From CAZCAC01 sp964496575 (GTDB lineage Bacteria; Planctomycetota; UBA1135; GCA-002686595): a stretch of DNA of 64,000 nt. Shown piece by piece: positions 49,068-57,279 of the stretch. The position numbers were made by a program, and so were the translations under genes. Position 1 is the first letter of the stretch. Every line of letters starts with the position of its first letter. The stretch covers positions 1-64,000 of the forward strand of contig CAZCAC010000021.1 of NCBI GenBank assembly GCA_964496575.1. The letters run 5' to 3'. The notes under the pieces are model-generated. The model did not search any database. It saw only the letters and a list, made by a program, of their open reading frames with translations, and was not told where the DNA came from.

Positions 49068-51128
49068 TCATCGATCGAGGCCGTGGGCCGCGTGGTTTCG
49101 GCGGGCGTCGTCGCCTGTCATCACCGTCACCTCATCGACCAAACCAGCGCTCCCCCTTGCGACTACGATCCTGTTCGGAGCCACTTCTTCGGGGAGGATC
49201 GGGGATTCCACGAAGCGATCGTGGAGCAGCATCGTCGAGATGACCCCGACCAGGGCCATCTCGTCGGTCTCGCTGATTCCCGTTTCCAGGCTCCGGAGGC
49301 ACTTCTTGCGCAGCGCGTCGACGGCCCGGGGAGAGAAAACCCCGGCCCGGGCGAGGCGTCCTTGCGAGAGCAGCTCGTCGACGTAGTCGGGAGCCGCGGG
49401 CCCCATGAACGCACCGAGGATCGGGGCCCGGTACGGCCGCTTCTCGCGCGAGGCGATCTCCGGCGGCAGCAGGGGCTCCACGGCCAGGCGCAAGAGGTGC
49501 TTCTCGTGCAGCCCCCGCAGGCGGAAGCTGTCCGGCACCTGCGCCGCGAACTCGATCAGGCGGTGGTCGAGGAAGGGGAAGCGACCCTCGACGGAGTTGC
49601 CCATCAGCATCCGATCGCCCTGGGAGTGCAGCAGGTACCCCTGCATGAACGTGTGGATCTCGAGGTACTGCGCCCGGCCGAGCGGCGTGAAGCCACCGAA
49701 CGAAGCCGGGAGGCGGCCGAGGAGGCGCTGCTGGGGGTCGCCCTCCGAGGCCGCCCTTTCCTTGAGCTCCGGGGTCATGAAGCGCTGGCAGCGGGCGGTG
49801 TTCTCGAACCGGATCCGGTGGCTGTAGAGGGGGTTCTCCGTGTCGGTCAGGTCCTTGCCGAAGAACGCCTTCATGAATCCCCCCGTTCCCGCGAGATCCC
49901 GGGCGAGGTAGGGATAGAGGCGGCCGATCAGCTGCGGGCGAGCCGTCGACTCCGGCTCGTTGGCCCAGAAGCGCCGGACCTTGTTCTCGCGGAAGATGTT
50001 GTAGCCCGCAAAGACCTCGTCGGCGCCCTCCCCGGTCAGGACGACCTTGAGCCCGCTCTCCCGCACCAGCCGCGAGAGCAGGAGCAACGGTGCGGGCGCC
50101 GTCCGTAGCATCGGCTTCTCGGTGAGCTCCACCACCTCGGGGAAGATCTCGGCGATCTGCCGCCCCCCCACCTGGATCGACTCCAGGTCGGTGCCCAGCT
50201 CGCGCGCCATGCGTCGCTGGAACTCACTCTCGTCGAAGAGCGGGTCCTCGAAGCTCAACGCGTAGGAGGAGAGGGTCTGGTTCGAGAGTCTCCGGACGAT
50301 CGCCGCCGTCGCCGAGGAGTCGAGTCCCCCGCTCAGGTACGCGCCGACCGGCACGTCCGCGCGCAGGCGCAGGTTCGTCGAGTCCTCGAGCAACTCGAGC
50401 AGCTCCGCCGCCAGGTCCTCCACCGAATCCCGGCGCCACTCCTCGCGGCGGGCGAACTCGATGTCCCACCAGCGCGCTTCCTCCCGGATCCCCTCGGGGC
50501 CGACGATCAGGTAATGGGCGGGCGGCAGCTCCCGGATGCCGCGGAAGGCCGAGCGATCCGGCCCGTTGGCCCAGAGCGAGAAGGTCTCCACCAGCGCCAG
50601 CGGATCGAGCTCCGGAGAGAGGTCGGGGTGGCAGAGCAGCGCCTTGGCCTCGGAGCCGAAGAGCAGCGTCCCACCGACCTCGGCCAGGAAGAGGGGGCGG
50701 ATGCCGAAGCGATCCCTCGCCAGGAAGAGCTCCTGCGTCCGGCGATCCCAGATCGCGTAGGCGAAGGCGCCGTTCAGGCGCTCGAGGCTCTTCGGTCCCC
50801 ACTCCTCGTAGGCGTGCACCAGGACTTCCGTGTCGCAGTGGGTCTCGAACCGGTGCCCCAGCTCCTCCAGCTCCGCGCGCAGCTCCGGGGCGTTGTAGAT
50901 CTCGCCGTTCTGCATCACCCAGAAGCGCTGATCCTCGCTCGAGAGCGGCTGATCCCCGCCGGCGAGATCGACGATCGACAACCGGGTGTTGATCATCCCG
51001 AACCGATCTTCCTGGTAGAGACCGGTGCCGTCGGGACCGCGGTGGGCGAGGGCTCCGGCCATTCGCAGGAGGACCGATCGCGGGGCCTCACGGCCCGGGC
51101 GTGAGTAGATACCGGCTATTCCGCACAT
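49068..51128 (-). CDS. asnB: Glutamine-dependent asparagine synthetase-like amidotransferase (copy 2)
   Basis: The protein has 686 residues. It starts M-C-G-I-A-G with catalytic Cys2. The glutaminase domain shows LAHRGPDGTG, NTRLSIVDL and MQNGEIYNAPELR. The synthetase PP-loop is LSGGLDSSATAAI, with VLTGEGADEVFAGYNIFRENK. It has an extra C-terminal tail of about 40 residues (VVARGSAGLVDEVTVMTGDDARRN) absent from copy 1. The two copies clearly differ, which suggests different acceptor substrates in glycan modification. Confidence 0.87.
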   Translation of the reverse strand: MCGIAGIYSRPGREAPRSVLLRMAGALAHRGPDGTGLYQEDRFGMINTRLSIVDLAGGDQPLSSEDQRFWVMQNGEIYNAPELRAELEELGHRFETHCDTEVLVHAYEEWGPKSLERLNGAFAYAIWDRRTQELFLARDRFGIRPLFLAEVGGTLLFGSEAKALLCHPDLSPELDPLALVETFSLWANGPDRSAFRGIRELPPAHYLIVGPEGIREEARWWDIEFARREEWRRDSVEDLAAELLELLEDSTNLRLRADVPVGAYLSGGLDSSATAAIVRRLSNQTLSSYALSFEDPLFDESEFQRRMARELGTDLESIQVGGRQIAEIFPEVVELTEKPMLRTAPAPLLLLSRLVRESGLKVVLTGEGADEVFAGYNIFRENKVRRFWANEPESTARPQLIGRLYPYLARDLAGTGGFMKAFFGKDLTDTENPLYSHRIRFENTARCQRFMTPELKERAASEGDPQQRLLGRLPASFGGFTPLGRAQYLEIHTFMQGYLLHSQGDRMLMGNSVEGRFPFLDHRLIEFAAQVPDSFRLRGLHEKHLLRLAVEPLLPPEIASREKRPYRAPILGAFMGPAAPDYVDELLSQGRLARAGVFSPRAVDALRKKCLRSLETGISETDEMALVGVISTMLLHDRFVESPILPEEVAPNRIVVARGSAGLVDEVTVMTGDDARRNHAAHGLDR

Positions 51129-51176
51129 GGTCTTTGGCAGTATCCCGCGGCGAAGCGCTTTGCCATGGTCCGGCCC

Positions 51177-52463
51177 TCACGAGGCAAGCCGTCTCGGAGG
51201 GCGCGATGCCTCGAACCGCTCGACGGTGATGCGCTCGCGGAGCCCCTTCCGGAACACGCGCTTCGCCGTTCCGAGGAGCGACGAGAGTTTCTCCCGAAGG
51301 CTCAACGCGCGCAGCCAGAAGCGGAAGGCGGGAAAGCCCTCGTAGCGAGGCGCTGCGGCGCCCAGCAACCGGCAGGTCAGGAGGCGCCCCCAGTTCGCCC
51401 CTCGGGCGTGGATGAGGTTCGGCTGCGAAGCGGGCAGGATCTCCGGCTCGACGCGCTCGAGCTCGAGGTGGCCCGAGCGGATCGCCTGCTGGAGGAGTTT
51501 TCGGCCCCGCTCGGTGCGGACCAGCACCAGGGAGCGGCCGGCCTCACCCTCCTCGCGCGGGCGGTACCAGGGATCGCCGACGGAGAGGTCAGCGAGCTCG
51601 CCGGTGTGATCGGCGCAGACGTAGCAGCGCCACTGCCGGTGGCTCTGGAGCTGTCCCCAGGATTCTTCGTAGGTGCGTTCGGCGGAGCGCTCCTCCCCGC
51701 CCTGCTCGTACTCGACGGCGGCCATCCCTGGCCAGCCGTTCCCCCGGTAGCGGAGCTTTCGGATCGAGGCCGGATCCTCGACCCCCATCGCCTCGGCCAG
51801 CTCCAGCGTCCCCCGGGTCGAGGGAGAGCCGGCGCAGAAGATCGCCACGGTCAGCCCGAGCTTCTCGTCGAGCGCCGGGCGCAGCTCGCGGGCGCGCTTC
51901 GTGGCCGCCACGTCGCAAGGCTTGCCGATGAAGGCGCAGGGGCCGGGAGCGTCGACGATCCGCTGCAGGCCGTCGCAGGGGCTCGCGGGGGCGTAGCGCG
52001 AGCCGCAGGCCGCGAGGATCTCCTCGCGGCTCGTGCTCAGGATCGTCTGGTTGAGGTAGGGCACGTCGCCTCGCGCTCCGATGTGGAGCACGCCGTGCAT
52101 CCCCGCGGCCTCGATGCAGGCGAGGCCCAGGGCGCTGGCCACGCCGCCGCTCGATCCGGCGAAGCGTAGCTCGGGGTCCGTAGCAAAGCCTTCCCACAGC
52201 TCGAGGATCTGCCCCCACGCGGGTCTCAGCTCGGTGACGAGACCGGGCGTGCTCGGGTCGACCTCGTTCCGCAGGGTCGCGCCGGGGCACGCCGTCAGCG
52301 CGTCGCGCAGCTCGGGGGCGGACGCATTCCCGTTCCCGTTCACGATGGGGCGACGCCCGTACTGGAGCGCATCGACCATCTCGATCTGCTCGGGAGCGAG
52401 GTAGGCGCAGACTCCGCAGCCGCAGCAGAGCTGGCGGGCGACGACATCGGTGATCTCCTTCAT
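51177..52463 (-). CDS. FrhB-like F420 hydrogenase/dehydrogenase beta-subunit family protein
   Basis: The protein has 428 residues. It starts with a Cys-rich cluster (LCCGCGVCAYLAP) and continues with the FrhB N- and C-domain patterns: RFAGSSGGVASALGLACIEAAGMHGVLH, GSRYAPASPC, FIGKPCDVAATKRA, CYVCADHTGELADLSVGDPWYRP. Such proteins bind FeS clusters and flavin. In polysaccharide loci they commonly sit beside pyruvyl transferases, as here (4-nt overlap). The reaction in those loci is not established. Dependence on F420 cannot be assumed. Confidence 0.8.
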   Translation of the reverse strand: MKEITDVVARQLCCGCGVCAYLAPEQIEMVDALQYGRRPIVNGNGNASAPELRDALTACPGATLRNEVDPSTPGLVTELRPAWGQILELWEGFATDPELRFAGSSGGVASALGLACIEAAGMHGVLHIGARGDVPYLNQTILSTSREEILAACGSRYAPASPCDGLQRIVDAPGPCAFIGKPCDVAATKRARELRPALDEKLGLTVAIFCAGSPSTRGTLELAEAMGVEDPASIRKLRYRGNGWPGMAAVEYEQGGEERSAERTYEESWGQLQSHRQWRCYVCADHTGELADLSVGDPWYRPREEGEAGRSLVLVRTERGRKLLQQAIRSGHLELERVEPEILPASQPNLIHARGANWGRLLTCRLLGAAAPRYEGFPAFRFWLRALSLREKLSSLLGTAKRVFRKGLRERITVERFEASRPPRRLAS

Positions 52464-53782
52464 CCCGCTTTCCGCCTCTCTCCGAGGCGCCGGCAGGTGG
52501 CCACGATCTGATCCATCTGGGCGGTGACCCGCTCCTGGAAGGTTCGCCAGGCCTCGGCCAGGTGGGTCCTCGTCTCGTCTCGCCGCTCGAAGGACTCGAC
52601 GATCTGCCGGACCGTCTCGTCGGTAGAGAGGGTCCGGGCGTCGGACACGTGATCCCCCTGACCGATCGACTCGAAGACGCCGATCGCCTTTCCGCTGTAG
52701 GCGATCGTCGCGGTCGGCACCCCGGTGGAGAGCCCCGCGATCGTCGAGTGCATGCGCGTTCCGCAGAACCAGGCGCAGCGGGCGATCACGCCCTTGGCCT
52801 CGGCGGCGTTGACGTCGGTCGGGCCGACCTGGACCCGATCCCCGTACTCCGCCGAGAGCTTCGCGGCCACCGCCTCGCAGGCGGCGTTGTCCGATTCGCG
52901 GGTCCCCGGCGGGGCCATGACGTGGGGGATCAAGATGACGTCGAGGGAGCTCTCCTCGAGGACGTGCCGGAGGATGCGCTCGGTGGCCTCTCGGTAGTCG
53001 ATGCCGATGCCGAGCTGCCCCGCGGCCCAGTCGGGATCGTTGTGGATCAGCCCGCTCACGTTGAAGCCGACGGTGTTCGACGCTTCCGTGTCGGAGAGCC
53101 AGGCCCTTACCGGCGCCGACAGCTTCTCCTCGGGGAAGACGGGCGTCAGGCCGAAGGCCACGTCGACCCCGGAGAGGTGGCGGGCGGGATCGAAGGTGTC
53201 CCCCAGCCTCGCTTTCAGCTCGGTGAAGCTGTGTTCATCCCGGGCCCAGACCTCGGCGGCCGCCCGGAGGAGCTCCTCGGCCTTCCGCCGGACCTCGGGG
53301 TCGGAGTAGGGCCCGTAGGTCTGGGGCATGAGGATCAGCGGCGTCCCTTGCTCCAGGGTGATCGTCTTCGGCAGACAGATGGTCCTGAAGACGCGTGGCC
53401 CGTACATGTCGGTGAAGCTGTCCCCGGCGCTGATGTCGAGCACCGCATTGGCCGATCGAATCGCGCGGATCGCGGCGTTGCCGAGCCCCCCCAGCTTCCC
53501 GGCCAGGCGGATGACCGCGAGCGTGTCGCCGCGGTGGTAGCGCCTGGAGTGCCGGGCCCCCAGCAGGTCGACGGGGTGGTCCACGTCGCCGACGCGGACG
53601 CTCGAGCGACGGGCCCCCATCCCGTGGTCAAAGAGGGTGATGTGCGTGTTCGGCTCTCGCTCGAGCAGTCCGGTGATGATGGACATGCTCAGGGCGGAAA
53701 CGCCGAGGTTCCCGGTGTCCAGAGCGGCTCCGAAGATGCAGATCCGAAGCCCGGGCGAGGTGTGGCTCTCGGGGCGGTTCAT
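52460..53782 (-). CDS. Polysaccharide pyruvyl transferase family protein
   Basis: The protein has 440 residues from ATG 53782; the longer frame has no better start. It shows CsaB/WcaK-type features: LRICIFGAALDTGNLGVSALSMSIITGLL, AVLDISAGDSFTDMYGP, GTPLILMPQTYGPYSDPE, WARDEHSF, and FCGTRMHSTIAGLSTGVPTATIAYSGKAIGVFE. The family adds ketal-linked pyruvate to sugars, or performs a related transfer, and makes polymers acidic. Its stop overlaps the FrhB-like start (ATGA). Confidence 0.87.
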   Translation of the reverse strand: MNRPESHTSPGLRICIFGAALDTGNLGVSALSMSIITGLLEREPNTHITLFDHGMGARRSSVRVGDVDHPVDLLGARHSRRYHRGDTLAVIRLAGKLGGLGNAAIRAIRSANAVLDISAGDSFTDMYGPRVFRTICLPKTITLEQGTPLILMPQTYGPYSDPEVRRKAEELLRAAAEVWARDEHSFTELKARLGDTFDPARHLSGVDVAFGLTPVFPEEKLSAPVRAWLSDTEASNTVGFNVSGLIHNDPDWAAGQLGIGIDYREATERILRHVLEESSLDVILIPHVMAPPGTRESDNAACEAVAAKLSAEYGDRVQVGPTDVNAAEAKGVIARCAWFCGTRMHSTIAGLSTGVPTATIAYSGKAIGVFESIGQGDHVSDARTLSTDETVRQIVESFERRDETRTHLAEAWRTFQERVTAQMDQIVATCRRLGERRKAG

Positions 53783-54064
53783 GTGGGTAAGATGACGAGT
53801 CAGCGGGCCGCAGTACCGAGCCAGGACAAGGCCCACCGCCTCGTCACTGGACGTGGGAATCGGCGACCAGGGCGGTGGAATCTGTCCTGGCTCCGTATCT
53901 CTATCGGGTGATCCGGGTGGTGGGTATGATTGGCTTCCCTGGAAATTATTTCCTACCGTGGGAGCAGGGTTGGCCGCGCCCTTCGAGCGAGTCGATTCCT
54001 GCTGCCCTGCTTCCGGGTGGGGAATCGCCGGCCGATCACGGCCTATTTGGAAGGAGGAGAAGCG

Positions 54065-55564
54065 ATGAGAAGGATGGTTGTCGGACAGAGGCGCGGGGGT
54101 GTCGTCGCGGTGTTGCTGCTGATTGCGGCTAATGCCGCCCGAGCCGAGAACGTCGGTGGGGTCATCACCACGGATACCACCTGGAACCTGGCGGGGAGTC
54201 CATACATCGTCAACGGTGGCTCGGTCCGCGTCGGCAACGGCGCCACGCTGACGATCGAGCCGGGGGTCGAGGTGCGTTTCGAACCTCTGCAGTCACTTCT
54301 GGTCGGGTATACCACCGATGGGCAGGGAACCCTGGTGGCCCGGGGGACCGAGGCACAGCCGATTCTGTTCACCTCCAACTCGCCCACTCCAGCGCCCGGT
54401 GACTGGACCCGCATCGATTTCCTCGACCTGGCCGCGGACGCCACGTTCAACGGGAGCTGGGACTACATTGACGGCTGCATTCTCGAGCATGTGATCGTCG
54501 AGTACGCCGGTTCCAGCGGCTACGCTGCCGTCAGCACAGCCCAGGCCTCGCCGTATCTGAGGGATTGCGAGATCCGTGAGAACCTCGGCTGTGGGATCGG
54601 CGTCTACAACGATTCGCCGCTGAGGATCGATGAGTGCCACGTTCATGACAACCAGGATCGCGGGATCCTCATTTGGGGTTCGAATGGAAACACGCTTACC
54701 GGCAATACGATCACGGGCAACAACAACGCCGACTACGACGGAGGCGGTGGGATTCGCTTCATTAGCGCGGGCGGTAATACGCTGACCGGCAACACGATCA
54801 GCAACAACTCGGCCGTCCAGCGCGGCGGCGGAGTCAGCATCGGTCAGAATTGTGACAGCAATACACTTACCAACAACGTGATCCATGGGAACACCGCCAA
54901 CGAGGGTGGTGGTATCTTCTTTGACCAAAACAATCGGAACAACTCGCTGTTGGACAACAGCATTGAGAACAACAACGCGAGTAGCGAAGGAGGCGCGTTG
55001 TACTTGAAGGGTCCAGAAAACGCCGTCTTCGTCGGCAACACCATCCGGTTCAACCACACGAGCAGCGGTCAGGCCGGTGGTATATTCGTCACATATGGAA
55101 CCGAGTGGCTCTCGCTCAATGGCGGCGCCGGGGCCCACAACACGATCTGCCTGAACGATGGCTACGAGGTCTACAACGACAGTCCGTTCAGCGGTGGGAC
55201 GGAGAATGACATCGACGCTACGAATGTCGACTGGTGCACGGATGACCCGGGCGAGATCGCGGCCGGAATCTACGACTTCGACGATGACTCTAGCCGAGCC
55301 ATGGTCTTCTGGGACCCGTACGTCGTGAACCAACCCGGAGTGGAATACTGCTCCGGAGACCCCGGCGTGGGCACTACCTGCCCGTGCAGCAACAACAACA
55401 GCGGCGCTATTCCCGGTTCCGGCTGTGCCAATGCAGGGCTCCTGACACATGCGCCCCGATTCATGCAACCATCCGCTCATGGCTCAGCAGGGAAACGGCG
55501 TGTCGGGCTCGCTCCCTGGTCGGTGTCGATCGCGGCCCCCGTCAAAGCGTTGCATACCTTATGA
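54065..55564 (+). CDS. Secreted parallel beta-helix protein, 5' part, truncated by an insertion
   Basis: The start ATG 54065 has GGAGGAG 5 nt upstream and a signal peptide (about 1-27, ending ARA). Residues about 100-400 are right-handed beta-helix repeats with Asn ladders (NTLTGNTITGNNN..., NTLTGNTISNNSAVQRGGG, NTLTNNVIHGNTANEGGG). The native frame continues into the shared Cys-rich C-terminal module (CPCSNNNSGAIPGSGCAN). There a 205-bp element interrupts it, adding about 44 foreign residues before a TGA at 55562-55564. Without the element the frame would run to 56030 and give 585 residues. As written the protein lacks its C-terminal module. Confidence 0.8.
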   Translation: MRRMVVGQRRGGVVAVLLLIAANAARAENVGGVITTDTTWNLAGSPYIVNGGSVRVGNGATLTIEPGVEVRFEPLQSLLVGYTTDGQGTLVARGTEAQPILFTSNSPTPAPGDWTRIDFLDLAADATFNGSWDYIDGCILEHVIVEYAGSSGYAAVSTAQASPYLRDCEIRENLGCGIGVYNDSPLRIDECHVHDNQDRGILIWGSNGNTLTGNTITGNNNADYDGGGGIRFISAGGNTLTGNTISNNSAVQRGGGVSIGQNCDSNTLTNNVIHGNTANEGGGIFFDQNNRNNSLLDNSIENNNASSEGGALYLKGPENAVFVGNTIRFNHTSSGQAGGIFVTYGTEWLSLNGGAGAHNTICLNDGYEVYNDSPFSGGTENDIDATNVDWCTDDPGEIAAGIYDFDDDSSRAMVFWDPYVVNQPGVEYCSGDPGVGTTCPCSNNNSGAIPGSGCANAGLLTHAPRFMQPSAHGSAGKRRVGLAPWSVSIAAPVKALHTL

Positions 55565-55637
55565 CGCACCCCCTCATCGTGAATGAACGGCATTCGGCCA
55601 ATGCCGCCACTCCACGCACCTATGTCAGGAGCCCTGC
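55433..55637. mobile_element. 205-bp MITE-like element with 15-bp terminal inverted repeats
   Basis: The ends are GCAGGGCTCCTGACA (55433-55447) and its exact reverse complement TGTCAGGAGCCCTGC (55623-55637). They are flanked by a 3-bp direct repeat AAT (55430-55432 and 55638-55640), a typical target-site duplication. It has no transposase gene. Taking out the element plus one AAT (208 bp) joins GCAN to GAFTSGAHL, matching GCDNGYFASGAQL in the FG-GAP homologue. The inserted position and boundaries are therefore independently confirmed. The parent transposon family is unknown. Confidence 0.85.
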
Positions 55638-55640
55638 AAT

Positions 55641-56030
55641 GGAGCATTCACCTCCGGTGCCCACCTCACAGGAAACGGAGTTGCCAGCGTGAGCGCGGAC
55701 ACCCTGGCCCTGACCGCGACGGGCCTGGTTCCCAACGAGAGCGGTCTCTACTTCCAGGCGGACAGCAAGGTCAACGGCGGCGACGGGAACATCTGGGGCG
55801 ACGGCCTTCGCTGCGCGGGTGGAGCCTTGATCCGCCTTCAGCTGCGAACCTCCAACGGATCGGGCGTGTCCAGCACGACCATCTCCATCGCCGCGAAGGG
55901 CGGCGTCTCCGCCGGCGACACCAAGTACTACCAGTGCTGGTACCGGGACACCTCGGGCAACCAGCCGTGCGGGGTCGGCGTGAACGATTTCAACCTGACG
56001 AACGGGTACGAGGTGACCTGGCTGCCGTAA
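55641..56030 (+). pseudogene. 3' part of the interrupted beta-helix gene (shared C-terminal module)
   Basis: About 129 codons in a frame shifted by one relative to the 5' part: GAFTSGAHLTGNGVASVSADTLALTATGLVPNESGLYFQADSKVNGG, then IWGDGLRCAGGALIRLQ, then KYYQCWYRDTSGNQPCGVGVNDFNLTNGYEVTWLP. It is the same module that ends the two FG-GAP proteins. It could be translated alone only from a GTG at 55689 with no good ribosome-binding site, and it would have no signal peptide. A long perfect hairpin begins at its stop. Confidence 0.8.
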
Positions 56031-56122
56031 CCGAGTCGTAGCAATCTCCGCCACTATGACCTGCCCCGGGCAGCAGAGCTGCCCGGGGCAGGTCATAGTG
56101 GCGGAGATTGCTACGACTCGGT
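56030..56122. terminator. Perfect 45-bp-stem hairpin after the beta-helix gene
   Basis: Positions 56030-56074 are the exact reverse complement of 56078-56122, leaving a 3-nt loop (AGA). This fills almost the whole gap between the TAA (56028-56030) and the next ATG (56134). It contains the 13-mer GCAATCTCCGCCA (56041-56053) shared with the hairpin at 41697. There is no U-run. Perfect pairing over 45 bp indicates either recent origin or strong selection. Confidence 0.75.
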
Positions 56123-56133
56123 ACCTTCGCCCC

Positions 56134-57279
56134 ATGCCCACCGACCTCGAGAAAAGCGCCATCTGGGACGCCTACTTCGCACGCCGCCCCACTCGCGTGC
56201 CGATGCGGCTCAACACCAATCCGCGAGTCGTCTTCCCCGATCCGCAGTGGAACCCCGAGGGGTTCACGTTCGAGGACGCCGCGCGGGATCCGGAGACACA
56301 CGTCGAGATCGCGCTGCGTCACGAGCTCTACCGGCGAGAGGTGATCGGGCCGCGCTCGGACCTCCCCACCGAGCCGCCCGAGGAGTGGGCGATCAACTTC
56401 TGGTGCTACAACGTCTACGAGGCGGCGGCGCTCGGCGCCGAGGTCGTCTACCCGCCCGACCAGGTTCCGGTCACCCCCTCCTTCCTCGACGAGGCGAACA
56501 AGCGGGAGATCTTCGAGGTCGAGGTCGAGAAGCCGCTGGAGCTTCCCTTCATCCGCGACGGACTGGCCTTCTGGCACGAGATGGAGCGGATCTGCCGCGA
56601 CCGCCGCTTCGAAGGGCGGCCCGTTCGCCTCGTGCCCTGGGAGCTGATCTTCAGCGACGGGCCGCTGACCGTCGCCTGCAATATCAGGGGCGGCGACATC
56701 CTCGCCGAGCTGGTGACCGACCCCGAGTACGCGCAGGAGCTCCTCGCGTTCCTGGTGCGCGCCGCGGCTCTCCGACGCCAGGCGCTCTGGGACTACTTCG
56801 GTGACCGCCTGCCGCGGGCGAACGGACTCGCCGATGACTCCTGCGCGCTGATCTCGCCGAAGATGTACCGCGAGTGCGTGCTGCCTCACCACCGCGCCTG
56901 GTACGACGCCGGCCCCGAAGGGTCGGTGCGCACGATGCACCTATGCGGCGACGCGACGAGGCACTTCGGAGCGATCCGGAGCGAGCTCGGGGTGAGCAGC
57001 TTCGACACCGGTTTTCCGATCGACTTCCGCGCGATGCGCGAGGAGCTCGGCCCCGACGTGGAGCTGACCGGTGGGCCGGAAGTCGCGCTGCTGCTCGAGG
57101 GTACGCCCGACGACGTCTTCGAGCGCGCGCGGGTGATCCTCGAGAGCGGCGTCAAGGACGGCGGCCGCTTCGTGCTGCAGGAGGGAAACAACCTGCCGCC
57201 GTTCGTGCCGCTGGAGAATCTCGACGCGATGTACCGGGCCTGCCTAGAGTTCGGCGAGTACGACTCCACGACGTCATGA
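56134..57279 (+). CDS. Uroporphyrinogen decarboxylase (URO-D)-superfamily protein
   Basis: The protein has 381 residues from ATG 56134, 11 nt after the long hairpin. It has the TIM-barrel pattern of the URO-D/methylcobamide methyltransferase superfamily, with LADDSCALISPKMYRECVLPHHRAWYDAGPEGSVRTMHLCGDATRHFGAI and GVSSFDTGFPIDFRAMREELGPDVELTGGPEVALLLEGTPDDVFERARVIL. The H-L-C-G motif suits the zinc/corrinoid methyltransferase side of the family more than heme synthesis. It overlaps the sulfatase gene start (ATGA), an unusual pairing; the role is not known. Confidence 0.78.
   Translation: MPTDLEKSAIWDAYFARRPTRVPMRLNTNPRVVFPDPQWNPEGFTFEDAARDPETHVEIALRHELYRREVIGPRSDLPTEPPEEWAINFWCYNVYEAAALGAEVVYPPDQVPVTPSFLDEANKREIFEVEVEKPLELPFIRDGLAFWHEMERICRDRRFEGRPVRLVPWELIFSDGPLTVACNIRGGDILAELVTDPEYAQELLAFLVRAAALRRQALWDYFGDRLPRANGLADDSCALISPKMYRECVLPHHRAWYDAGPEGSVRTMHLCGDATRHFGAIRSELGVSSFDTGFPIDFRAMREELGPDVELTGGPEVALLLEGTPDDVFERARVILESGVKDGGRFVLQEGNNLPPFVPLENLDAMYRACLEFGEYDSTTS

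Noticed and set aside
23329..53782. Exosortase (PEP-CTERM) system
   Set aside because: The AsnB-like, AMP ligase and carrier genes suggested it, but no exosortase gene and no PEP-CTERM tail is present in the window.
55433..55637. Group I or group II intron in the beta-helix gene
   Set aside because: The length is close to small group I introns, but no core elements or intron-type boundaries are visible. The perfect terminal inverted repeats and target duplication explain it as a transposon derivative.
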